Positions 20,704-28,890 of a DNA stretch of 37,135 nucleotides are shown here, in pieces (position 1 is the first letter of the stretch; each line of letters begins with the position of its first letter). The position numbers were made by a program, and so were the translations under genes. Source of the DNA: Saprospiraceae bacterium (lineage in GTDB: Bacteria > Bacteroidota > Bacteroidia > Chitinophagales > Saprospiraceae); the NCBI GenBank assembly GCA_029212405.1, contig JARGNR010000061.1, forward strand, positions 1 to 37,135, written 5' to 3'. The notes beneath the pieces were generated by a model. That model made no database searches. It was not told the origin of the DNA and saw only the letters and a program-made list of their open reading frames with translations.

Positions 20704-20819
20704 TACTTAGAGCGATTCAGTATAAAGCTTTTAACTGTTTTGATGGCAATATAGCGATGTACATATATAATTAAGAACAATCAGAATTTAACTAACATAC
20801 TCAAAAGTGAAATTACTGT

Positions 20820-20845
20820 ACTCCTGTATAGGGTGTTTCAGGAGT
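20820..20845. repeat. Small inverted repeat between convergent CHAT and sigma-partner genes
   Basis: ACTCCTG, a 12-base spacer, then CAGGAGT gives a perfect 7-bp stem in the 201-base gap between the converging genes. No T-run follows on either strand, so it is at best a weak bidirectional terminator. Confidence 0.35.
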
Positions 20846-20904
20846 TAGTTAATCTTAAAAGTGAATTCTCTTTGAAATCCAACCAGCCTAAAATTTGCCC
20901 TTAC

Positions 20905-21576
20905 TTACTTCAGAGATTTCAATATCGCTACTGCTTCAGCCTTTTTGTAATGTGTACTTTCAGCAATCTCCTTCAATGATATTTTTGCCTTGTCTACATC
21001 CCCTGATTTTAAGTAGGACAAAGACATATACCATTGAACGATATCTTGATATTGATCTGCCCCATCTGCCTTTTTAGCCTTTGAGAACAAATCAATTCCA
21101 CTTTTTACTTTGTTTGATTTAAGTGCAGCAATTCCTGCAAAAACAAGATAATCCACCTTATTCTCTTTGGAAAGTAGAAAAGTTGCATTGGCATAATCAC
21201 CATTGTTATACGCTTCCATACCTAATTCCGCATTACTTTTGGATTTGCTATCCACCTCCTCTCCTCGTTCATTCGAAGAAATTGCATCTGGGAGCACTTC
21301 AAAATACTGGGCATACAATGCAGCAGGAGGAAGAGCCTTTTTTGCTTTGCCATCAGAATACCCCATATAACCAAGGACTCCTAACATTATAATGGCAATG
21401 AGTAGATATAATCCTTTTTTTAGTGAAGTGGATTTCGGTTTTTCATCGCTATTACTATCATCATCTTCCAGCATATCATCAATCATGCTGTCCAATGAGG
21501 TCTTTATTTCACCAATATCACCTTGTTTACTAAAAGACGCTAATCCTTTATTCGCTTTCTTTTCTAATTCATCCAT
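20905..21576 (-). CDS. Single-pass membrane TPR protein partnered with ECF sigma factor (223 aa)
   Basis: I chose the ATG at 21574-21576. A TTG at 21585 would add three residues and overlap the sigma stop as TTGA. Residues ~1-52 are cytoplasmic by prediction, with an acidic stretch (DDMLEDDDSNSDE) and a basic KK before the membrane helix (~54-72, LYLLIAIIMLGVLGYMGY). Then comes LYAQYFEVLPDAISSNERG, reminiscent of the conserved Tyr/Phe-Pro...RG segment of Bacteroidota TM-TPR proteins that accompany ECF sigma factors. TPR-like helices follow (LGMEAYNNGDYANATFLL, WYMSLSYLKSGDVDKAKISL), outside the inner membrane. The position directly after the sigma gene suggests an anti-sigma-like or signal-relay role; this is inference, since no canonical anti-sigma (zinc or FecR-type) domain is visible. 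Confidence 0.75.
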   Translation of the reverse strand: MDELEKKANKGLASFSKQGDIGEIKTSLDSMIDDMLEDDDSNSDEKPKSTSLKKGLYLLIAIIMLGVLGYMGYSDGKAKKALPPAALYAQYFEVLPDAISSNERGEEVDSKSKSNAELGMEAYNNGDYANATFLLSKENKVDYLVFAGIAALKSNKVKSGIDLFSKAKKADGADQYQDIVQWYMSLSYLKSGDVDKAKISLKEIAESTHYKKAEAVAILKSLK

Positions 21577-21581
21577 ATTTG

Positions 21582-22184
21582 TCAAGTGCTTCTAGTACTT
21601 TTCTCAAATAATATTTTCAAATTTCTTTTCCCATTTTGAATATGTGACTTTACTTCTTTGAATGTCATTTCATATGCAGCAGAAATTTCTTCATATGACA
21701 TGGTTTTCAAATAGAATGCCTCCACACATTTCCGTTGGTTATCTTTAAGTTTGGGAATTAATTCCAACACTTTTTCAATGGTTTCATCATTATATACCTT
21801 TTCCTCCTCACTTTCCATAAAAGTATCGGCAACTTCTGTCAATTCGCTAAATTTTTTACCATCTCTTAGCTTTTTAAGACAGATATTACGGCAAATACTA
21901 AACAACCATCCTTTAAAATAGGTGATTTCTTTTTGGTCAATATTCAAAAGGACCACTTCATAGGCTTCCATCACAGTATCCATTGCTGATTCTCGCTCAC
22001 TCAGGTAATAAAATGCCAGTCCAAAAAGTTTCTCATTATACTTTTTGAATAGGGGTGCCAATATCCTTCTATTTTTGGTCTGTTGATATTCTGCTATGAT
22101 TCGCTCATCCGAAGTTAAATCCAAATTCCTAATTCTTGTTTTTGTTGACTTAAAAGTAGGAGAAATTGCGTTTGAAACATTCAT
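21582..22184 (-). CDS. ECF-type RNA polymerase sigma-70 factor (200 aa)
   Basis: The sigma-2 region covers about residues 35-105 (LFKKYNEKLFGLAFYYLSER, then DTVMEAYEVVLLN and FKGWLFSICRNICLKKLRDG). The sigma-4 region covers ~135-195 (LKDNQRKCVEAFYLKTMSYE, then EISAAYEMTFKEVKSHIQNG, KRNLK), with the helix-turn-helix around 'YEEISAAYEMTFKEVKSHI'. There is no sigma-1.1 or sigma-3 region, as expected for the ECF group. The linker is acidic (TFMESEEEKVYNDE). The ATG at 22182-22184 is the obvious start. The stop is followed within six bases by the ATG of the membrane TPR gene. An element matching the one before the first TPR-CHAT gene lies 53 bases upstream of the start, which suggests autoregulation together with the CHAT genes. 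Targets are otherwise unknown. Confidence 0.88.
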   Translation of the reverse strand: MNVSNAISPTFKSTKTRIRNLDLTSDERIIAEYQQTKNRRILAPLFKKYNEKLFGLAFYYLSERESAMDTVMEAYEVVLLNIDQKEITYFKGWLFSICRNICLKKLRDGKKFSELTEVADTFMESEEEKVYNDETIEKVLELIPKLKDNQRKCVEAFYLKTMSYEEISAAYEMTFKEVKSHIQNGKRNLKILFEKSTRST

Positions 22185-22237
22185 AAAACCTGATTTATAA
22201 AAATGGTCTTACAAGAATGCAACAAACTCTTAAAATA

Positions 22238-22257
22238 TACTTCACCTAAAAGTATGA
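22238..22257 (-). promoter_or_regulatory. Candidate regulon element upstream of the ECF sigma gene
   Basis: On minus it reads TCATACT, TT, TAGGTGAAGTA and is 18 of 20 identical, in the same orientation to its gene, to the element before the first TPR-CHAT gene. Here the dyad is longer (ATACTT-N7-AAGTAT). It lies 53 bases before the sigma start codon. Confidence 0.45.
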
Positions 22258-22368
22258 TTTCTCACTGTATTGCTAATGTCACTAATTTTTTTTGACTCGT
22301 TTGAAGAAATAGCAAAAAATCATTTGATGCTATTCAATTTTAACGTTATTCCCAAGTAGATCAGATGT

Positions 22369-25300
22369 TTAATACAATTTCCCCATTAACCCCAACAAAT
22401 AGATACATTTTATAAACTCTCTATTTGTCCCTTCAATTTCAGTTTGCCCAGCACTAGAATAAAACAAAATTCTCAATTTTCGCAGACAGCCCTCAATATA
22501 CCGTATGCATAAGAATGTGACTTTTAATTGTTGATATCGACTAGGGTCTGTCGACTGAAGTCTGGAAAACTTGGTCAAATGAAACGCTCTTCCATTTACA
22601 AAATGATCATACAGGTCAAAGAATTCTCGAGAGGAATACCCTTGCAAATCTGGAAGTCTTTTTAGGGCAATCTTTACTGCTTCTTCAGGGTTGAAATTCT
22701 GAGAAGAATCTGATATTTCATTTTTAAAATATTCATGTATATGGTTTCTTAGATTATCCTTTTTAATGGCTTCATCCGCTTTCGGTAAAATGATAAATTC
22801 GATCAATTGCTGTGCTATAAATTCAGCTTTTCGAATCGGTTCTTCAGGCGCCAATTCCATGGAAAAATAATCTCTCACCAACTCATTCATCGTTACCAAT
22901 TTATTCTTGGTCGGCTTGTGCAATTCTGAAAGATACGTTCTAGAAACTTCCTCCGAAGCATAATTAAAATCTACCACCTCAACTCTGGACCAAAAATCGG
23001 ATGTAAAGGGTTCATCTTCTTGTCTATACATCGCACCCAAATTCGCCGCGGCACACATTAGAATATTATCACCAATGGAATATCTTGTCCCATCAGGCGC
23101 TATAAATATTTTCCCTCCTGCAAAAAATGGATTCAATGATTTCCGTAAAGCTTCGGGCCATTCTTTTATTTCTTCAATATTTATAAGACTGTGAGAAGTG
23201 GTGATCGCTTTCGTAAATCCAGCAGGAACAGAATAAGGACCATGATCACCAAATTTAATTGCGGTTACCAAGCTATTTTTTGTTTGCCACCGGTCTGACG
23301 CATGTTCAAAATATTCTCTATTCATAATAGAGGCCGCAAATTTCAAAAATGCACTTTTCCCCGTACTTGGTGGTCCTGTCAACAATATAATGCCAGAGCC
23401 ACTCATCAGTTGCAACTTTGCCTTAATAAAGAATTCTTTTAGTTTGACCTGAAAAAATGGTGTATCATCTATAAATTCTAGAGGGATCTGTGGTACTAGC
23501 CTATTTCGATTCTTTTCATGGAAATTTCTTTTTTCTTGTTCCAAACAACATCGTAATGCCTTCTTTGCAATATCAGATTCGGGTAAGTATTCTTCTAACA
23601 CATCATCTTCAAATTGGGGAAACTCATGCGCTTTCCCTTCGCCGGTTGATATCGTCCACAGTGCTTGGACCATTTCCATATCTTTTAATGCTACATACCT
23701 ATCAAAGTGTACAAAAAATGCCTCATATTCTTCTTCAAAGATCTCAAATGAACGATTGGATCGTAAATTCTCCGTTGTGGTAGGCCGATAGGTTTCCAAG
23801 TCTTTGTCCCGCACATAGATAACCAAATATCCGTCTTTCTTTTTTTCTATCAATTCTAATTTCCAATTAGGAAACCCACTATCTGAATATTCTAAATCTA
23901 TAAAAAGATTAGGATCGTTTTGAACATAGGCATACTTCCCCTCTAAAGTCACCAATCGATCCAAATTCGATTTACTCTTTTCTAAAATTAGCAGTTTGAT
24001 TTTTCTTCGTAATTCAATCGCTGTCCTCAAATCACCAAAAGAACTTTCCAATTTCTGAATGTCTTTCTCAAGAAATAGATATGCCGCATTTCTAGCCAAT
24101 TCCATATCTGAAAAACCCCCAGTATGATTCTGAATGAAATGATCAATACTGTCCTTAATCATATTAACCAGTTGCATTTTTGCTGCTTGCTGTTCAGCCA
24201 CTTTTTGTTCTCGAATGGCAAGCAGTTCTCGCTTACGCAGCTCAATCGCTGTATACAGCCGCTTCTGAATCGCAACCGGAGATAACACCTTTTCTTTGGA
24301 AAAACTCTGCAAAATAAATGGCTGTTTCAGCATATTGAACAATTCTACTGCAGCGGGATGAGTGCTCATTAATTGTTCCAATTCACGCAAGTCATAGGTT
24401 TCACTGATAGATTTTTCTAGAAGTTTGATCTCTTCATTTATGAAAATGAATAATGCATTCTCATCATTCGTAATCTGCTTTGAGAAAAGTGTATTGAGCG
24501 TTTTTTGTATGGATTTAAATTCTGGAAATACCTCACTTTTAATATCTGAGTTCATCGCAAGAAGCTCATCCTCAAATTGCCTTACTGCATTTATAATATC
24601 CTTATATTGATACGGATCATCCAGTTCATCTATACTTTCAGGCATAGATTTCATTTCTTTTATTATATATTCAGAACGCAAGGTTTCAAGCATTTGAATT
24701 ACCTTGGATTCCGCCTCTCCAACAATCGAATTGATTGTTTTCTTTAGCCGTTGTCCTACTATATTTATTCCTACTTGACTTGCTTTAGCGCTTATTTCTT
24801 CTCGGATATTATTCCTGGCAATAGAAATTTTGTTCTTAATAACTAAAAGCGAATCATAATCAATACCATCTTGCATCAACATGGAATCAATATTAGATTC
24901 AAAATCATATTTAGCGACCTCAATGGCAGAATGTAATTGTTCTTCTTTAGGTATCGTTTCCTCCGATACAATTTTTGCATACACCGTTTTTGTGAAAATG
25001 CTTTTCTCTTTAAACAAATAGGACAAGTCTGAAAACACTTTTGCAAAGTTTTCTTTTCCTTGTTTCGTTAGGAGCTCGTCTACATTTGTTTTGAGCAATT
25101 CAAGTTTTTTTCCCTCTTGGTTGACAACAATCAGGTTTCCTTCTTGAGTTACTCTAAAACCAGTTTTGAAGAAGCCCAACCGTGAAACTTCCTCTGGTTG
25201 GTCATTAGAAATATCGTATACAATTATTTCATTTTGAATGTTTTGAGCAAACAAAAACATTAGATTTTCATCTGCCTGAATCCATTTGCAAGATTCAGGT

Positions 25301-26292
25301 AGTACTACTTTTTTTGGCCATCTCTGAGGTACAATAGAAGTATGTGTATTGATGATTGTCACCTCTTTTTCATCAGAAAGTACTGTAATAATTTTTTCAT
25401 CGGTAGTCAACACATGGTAGCACTTATTCAATACATTTATCCGTAAAATATTATTTGTATTGTCGAGAAGGCTATCTAGTTCAACAAAATTTCCAAAGTC
25501 GTGAAGACGAAAAGTATCATTGACAATGCCATTTTCATCACCATCATTTTCAAAAAAACGCTTTATATCCTCTGTTCTAAAAACCAATATTTGTTCTAAC
25601 TCCTTAGGGTCATTTGTTCGAACGATATTCCATCGACTAGGTGCAAGTAGCTTCCCCGATGCGTTATGTGTTTCAATAAATACGGCAATTCCACTTCTTT
25701 TATTTAAGCTCGTAATTATAATATTTCCTTTGTGGGTAATATATGCATATCGGGTTTGTACTTGTTGTTGTACCCGTATGTAAGCTTGCAAAAAATCATA
25801 AAACGTTGAAAATCTGGCTTCCAGAAAATCATGAAATTGATCGTCCTCTCCACTGAAAGCACATGACACTTTAAACTTCTCTACTATTTCATTATCCGTT
25901 TCCAGACCAATGTACTTCGTCAACCCCTTTGCAAGGTTCCCTCTCCCTTCACCAAAAGTAGTATGCAGCAGGTTCACATAGTCATTTTCACTATTTACTG
26001 TGGATTTCTCTATCCCTCTCAAATTTAGAATGATGCTTTCAATGTCATAAAACTCAAGATCTTTATAGTTATCTGGTAAATAATGATCCACGTCCAACAG
26101 CTTGCCATTTGAACTAAAAAAGCTCAAGTAAGGACTGGATAGATAGCTCACTATATAAACATCATCAATAGCACTGTCTCCAGAAAGAACAGTGACACCA
26201 TCTATCTCCAAGTCTTGTACTTCCAAGTGGGTATCCTGTTCAAAAAAAGTTGGGATTCGTTTAAATCTGAATTGATCTTTTATCGTAGTCAT
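22369..26292 (-). CDS. MoxR-type AAA+ ATPase of a MoxR-vWA-propeller ternary system (1307 aa)
   Basis: The C-terminal AAA+ module spans ~955-1190. Walker A is GPPSTGKS with Lys979. The Walker B region reads SLINIEEI, with Glu1040-Glu1041 where Asp-Glu is usual. A sensor-1-like CAAANLG follows, then an Arg-finger-like SDFWSRVEVVDF, all arranged as in MoxR ATPases. This is far longer than ordinary MoxR (~330 aa). Residues 1-400 are beta-strand rich and may form a propeller. Residues ~400-800 are mostly helical with charged coiled-coil stretches. The ATG at 26290-26292 is preferred over a TTG one codon earlier. It is divergent from the vWA and propeller genes. MoxR-vWA pairs act as chaperone/remodelling machines, and ternary versions with a beta-propeller partner are described as putative conflict systems. 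The exact target is unknown. Confidence 0.85.
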   Translation of the reverse strand: MTTIKDQFRFKRIPTFFEQDTHLEVQDLEIDGVTVLSGDSAIDDVYIVSYLSSPYLSFFSSNGKLLDVDHYLPDNYKDLEFYDIESIILNLRGIEKSTVNSENDYVNLLHTTFGEGRGNLAKGLTKYIGLETDNEIVEKFKVSCAFSGEDDQFHDFLEARFSTFYDFLQAYIRVQQQVQTRYAYITHKGNIIITSLNKRSGIAVFIETHNASGKLLAPSRWNIVRTNDPKELEQILVFRTEDIKRFFENDGDENGIVNDTFRLHDFGNFVELDSLLDNTNNILRINVLNKCYHVLTTDEKIITVLSDEKEVTIINTHTSIVPQRWPKKVVLPESCKWIQADENLMFLFAQNIQNEIIVYDISNDQPEEVSRLGFFKTGFRVTQEGNLIVVNQEGKKLELLKTNVDELLTKQGKENFAKVFSDLSYLFKEKSIFTKTVYAKIVSEETIPKEEQLHSAIEVAKYDFESNIDSMLMQDGIDYDSLLVIKNKISIARNNIREEISAKASQVGINIVGQRLKKTINSIVGEAESKVIQMLETLRSEYIIKEMKSMPESIDELDDPYQYKDIINAVRQFEDELLAMNSDIKSEVFPEFKSIQKTLNTLFSKQITNDENALFIFINEEIKLLEKSISETYDLRELEQLMSTHPAAVELFNMLKQPFILQSFSKEKVLSPVAIQKRLYTAIELRKRELLAIREQKVAEQQAAKMQLVNMIKDSIDHFIQNHTGGFSDMELARNAAYLFLEKDIQKLESSFGDLRTAIELRRKIKLLILEKSKSNLDRLVTLEGKYAYVQNDPNLFIDLEYSDSGFPNWKLELIEKKKDGYLVIYVRDKDLETYRPTTTENLRSNRSFEIFEEEYEAFFVHFDRYVALKDMEMVQALWTISTGEGKAHEFPQFEDDVLEEYLPESDIAKKALRCCLEQEKRNFHEKNRNRLVPQIPLEFIDDTPFFQVKLKEFFIKAKLQLMSGSGIILLTGPPSTGKSAFLKFAASIMNREYFEHASDRWQTKNSLVTAIKFGDHGPYSVPAGFTKAITTSHSLINIEEIKEWPEALRKSLNPFFAGGKIFIAPDGTRYSIGDNILMCAAANLGAMYRQEDEPFTSDFWSRVEVVDFNYASEEVSRTYLSELHKPTKNKLVTMNELVRDYFSMELAPEEPIRKAEFIAQQLIEFIILPKADEAIKKDNLRNHIHEYFKNEISDSSQNFNPEEAVKIALKRLPDLQGYSSREFFDLYDHFVNGRAFHLTKFSRLQSTDPSRYQQLKVTFLCIRYIEGCLRKLRILFYSSAGQTEIEGTNREFIKCIYLLGLMGKLY

Positions 26293-26365
26293 CAATGAAA
26301 GGGTTCATGCATAAATATGAATAATAAACATTTGGTTTTAAAGGTAAAAAATTAAGCCATATATT

Positions 26366-26384
26366 GGTATCACTTTGCAATACC
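26366..26384. promoter_or_regulatory. Small dyad in the MoxR / vWA divergent intergenic region
   Basis: GGTAT, nine bases, ATACC, ending 10 bases before the vWA ATG. Arms of five bases are short, but its place in the only 102-base divergent spacer makes it a possible operator for both transcripts. Confidence 0.25.
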
Positions 26385-26394
26385 TGATCACGAT

Positions 26395-28890
26395 ATGATT
26401 CTAAACGAAGAGGAACAAACTAATAATTCGGATTCCAGAAAGGGTTCTGCCGATATATTATTGCGAGGCTTCCGGTCAATGCTGGAACACTATAAAGAAA
26501 ATGGATTTGTCTTTATAAATTATTGGGGCAATAGTTCAGAGCTACCTATTTGGAAATGTATTTTAAAAAGTGATCAAGCTTTTATCGATGGCATAGATTT
26601 ACAGACCATTCATATAGAAGTCAACCACCTCAATAAGCAGTTGGCACAGGAATTAGCTAAAAGAGACCATTTTAATGACCCATTTTGGGATTCTTTTATG
26701 TCTAAAATTAGATGGACAGGCTGTTTTGTTCCCTACTCTGAGTTTCAGGTAAACACTAAGAGTCAGTTGAAACAAGAAATGGATCATTTCACGCTTCTAA
26801 TTCAATATTTTGATGTGAAGGGATATTTCCTCAATCTTAAAATCGATTCTATAAATGACCAGTACAAAACCACTCCAATCGCATGGTTGGGAATTTGGAA
26901 TTACTTGATTACGTATTCAAAATTTATTGAATCTTGCAAGGATTATTCAGATGCTGTACCACTTATTATTTCCCACTGGCATGGAAGACTTTATCCCATT
27001 CATACATTTAAAAAGTGCTTACCATTTCAACAATTAACAATCCTATTATTAATTGCCATTGAATCTAAATCTAAATTCCCTGCACCTAATCATAGATTTA
27101 AATATTATGTAAAATATAGTCATCCGAAAGTTCAATCCTTTATCAAAAAGCATAATTCAATCATTCAAAAATGGGTTCAAGGAGAAGAAAACACAATTTG
27201 GACGGATGAAATGAAAAGTGAATTCTTAGAATTTGGGAAAATAGATAAAATCATATTTGATTCAACCCTTTTTATCCAATACTTGAAAGAAACCCAATTT
27301 AGTACGCTGCCTCATGTATTTGAAAAAATCATGCGTTTTGGCAGCACTTCTCAACACGAAAGTATTGCAGATCGAATTCGTAATTTCTCAATTGTAGATT
27401 ATATCAATAACCTTCCCAACCTATTGCAAAAAAGGCCTGAACGATACAATTATGGGCATCGTGATGTATTAGAAGAAAGTTTGAATTTATCCTGGCAAAA
27501 TGTATCTGAACAAGAAATAAAAGAAATACAAAAAATCATTGTTCAAATGCCAGACAAGGAACGTGCTAAATTTGACAAGTACGCAAAACAACCTTGGAAA
27601 TCTCATCTTATCCAGATGGCCAATGAAACAACTTTACCCATTTTTGAATGGTACATTCATAAATCCAAAATTGTAGTAAAGGTTAATACAATGGAGGACA
27701 AAAGAGCCAAAAAAATTGAAGCAGAATATAATACAAAATCAGAAAAAATAACTAGACAAACAAAAACCTATAATCAACAAACCGAACTTCTTAGAAATAC
27801 ATTATCCCGAAAGGATATCAATAAATTAAAGGTTAGTTCACCGGATTTTGAAGATCCAATCCTTACAAAAAAATGGAATCTTGAAGTAGAAAACCAAACC
27901 AGTTTTGTACGACACAAAAACTCCTATCGCCAAAGAAGAATGCTCGAATTAGGCATTTTGGCCAAGGATCAATATTCCAATTTCAAAAATGAAATTTGGT
28001 TGAATGAAATGCTTGAAATTGAAAAAGAGATTAGAATGTATGTTCCTTTTGTGAAAAAGGCGTTTAAGACTGCCTTACCCGTCAAAAAAAGCATCGAATT
28101 TAATGACTATCGGCATTCAACATCAGGAATAGAGTTTGATCCGACAACCATCAATGATCAAAATAAATGGCTAAGGGGAGAAGTAATGAAGTCGCTTACC
28201 TCAAAAATAAAACTGGGTGAAATAGAACAAATCAATGCCTTCTGTCTAGATTTCTCTGGATCAATGAATCATAAAAGGATGCGAAATCTTTATAAAGTTT
28301 TATATCTGCTAGTCCTGGGATTGGAAGGCCGAAAGTCATTCGACGCATTCCATTTTTTCAACTCCTATTTTATTGAAGGATCTGATTTCTCGGAAAAGTA
28401 TACCAATCGAACTTCACTATTTAAAATACTGTCAAAAATTTCAATCATTGATTCCGGAAAAGTTAGATATGGGGGCGAATTGGGTACTAATATCAGCGGT
28501 GGCATAGATGAATGTCATCAAAGAATTCAAGCTTTTAAAGAAAAAATAAAACTCAAAAATCCTAACTCCAAATTTGTGTGTTCAATGTTTGTCATTACGG
28601 ATGGAGAGCCTTCAATGGGAATTGTCGATCATTCCAAATTGAAGGAATATATTCAGCAGAAGAGGAAAGAAGGGGATATTCCAATCAAAGGCATTTATAT
28701 CAAAGCTAAAGAAGATGAGAATCAATTCATGGAGGAAATTTTTGGAAAAAATGAATTTGTTGAAACAGTTGAATTTAGTGAAGCAGTGCATAAATTTGTT
28801 GCCATCATGACCCAGACCTTTAAGGATCAAAGAAATGAAGAGAAATGGAAACAAAAAAAGCAAACGATTCAGGGTAAAACGCAGCAATGA
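26395..28890 (+). CDS. vWA-domain protein of the MoxR-vWA-propeller ternary system (831 aa)
   Basis: A von Willebrand factor A domain occupies ~610-810 with a complete metal-ion-dependent adhesion site: DFSGSM (Asp619, Ser621, Ser623), Thr698 in GTNISGG, and Asp736 in VITDGEP. The first ~430 residues are a helical region with many Trp and aromatic residues (WGNSSELPIWK, AWLGIWNYLI) and no motif I can name. A Lys/Glu-rich coiled coil covers ~435-560. No signal peptide, so it is cytoplasmic. Its stop overlaps the next ATG (ATGA at 28887-28890), implying translational coupling with the propeller gene. The MoxR partner is divergent, 102 bases away. In known pairs the vWA protein recruits or regulates MoxR and binds a metal-bridged ligand. 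Confidence 0.85.
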   Translation: MILNEEEQTNNSDSRKGSADILLRGFRSMLEHYKENGFVFINYWGNSSELPIWKCILKSDQAFIDGIDLQTIHIEVNHLNKQLAQELAKRDHFNDPFWDSFMSKIRWTGCFVPYSEFQVNTKSQLKQEMDHFTLLIQYFDVKGYFLNLKIDSINDQYKTTPIAWLGIWNYLITYSKFIESCKDYSDAVPLIISHWHGRLYPIHTFKKCLPFQQLTILLLIAIESKSKFPAPNHRFKYYVKYSHPKVQSFIKKHNSIIQKWVQGEENTIWTDEMKSEFLEFGKIDKIIFDSTLFIQYLKETQFSTLPHVFEKIMRFGSTSQHESIADRIRNFSIVDYINNLPNLLQKRPERYNYGHRDVLEESLNLSWQNVSEQEIKEIQKIIVQMPDKERAKFDKYAKQPWKSHLIQMANETTLPIFEWYIHKSKIVVKVNTMEDKRAKKIEAEYNTKSEKITRQTKTYNQQTELLRNTLSRKDINKLKVSSPDFEDPILTKKWNLEVENQTSFVRHKNSYRQRRMLELGILAKDQYSNFKNEIWLNEMLEIEKEIRMYVPFVKKAFKTALPVKKSIEFNDYRHSTSGIEFDPTTINDQNKWLRGEVMKSLTSKIKLGEIEQINAFCLDFSGSMNHKRMRNLYKVLYLLVLGLEGRKSFDAFHFFNSYFIEGSDFSEKYTNRTSLFKILSKISIIDSGKVRYGGELGTNISGGIDECHQRIQAFKEKIKLKNPNSKFVCSMFVITDGEPSMGIVDHSKLKEYIQQKRKEGDIPIKGIYIKAKEDENQFMEEIFGKNEFVETVEFSEAVHKFVAIMTQTFKDQRNEEKWKQKKQTIQGKTQQ

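Noticed and set aside
20820-20845. Bidirectional terminator between CHAT and sigma-partner genes
   Set aside because: The 7-bp stem is real but lacks a T-run on either strand, so it is listed only as an inverted repeat.
21577-21585. TTG start for the membrane TPR gene overlapping the sigma stop
   Set aside because: An ATG three codons later is more likely. The TTGA overlap remains possible but changes nothing in the protein.
26293-26295. TTG start for the MoxR gene
   Set aside because: An ATG follows directly at 26290-26292.
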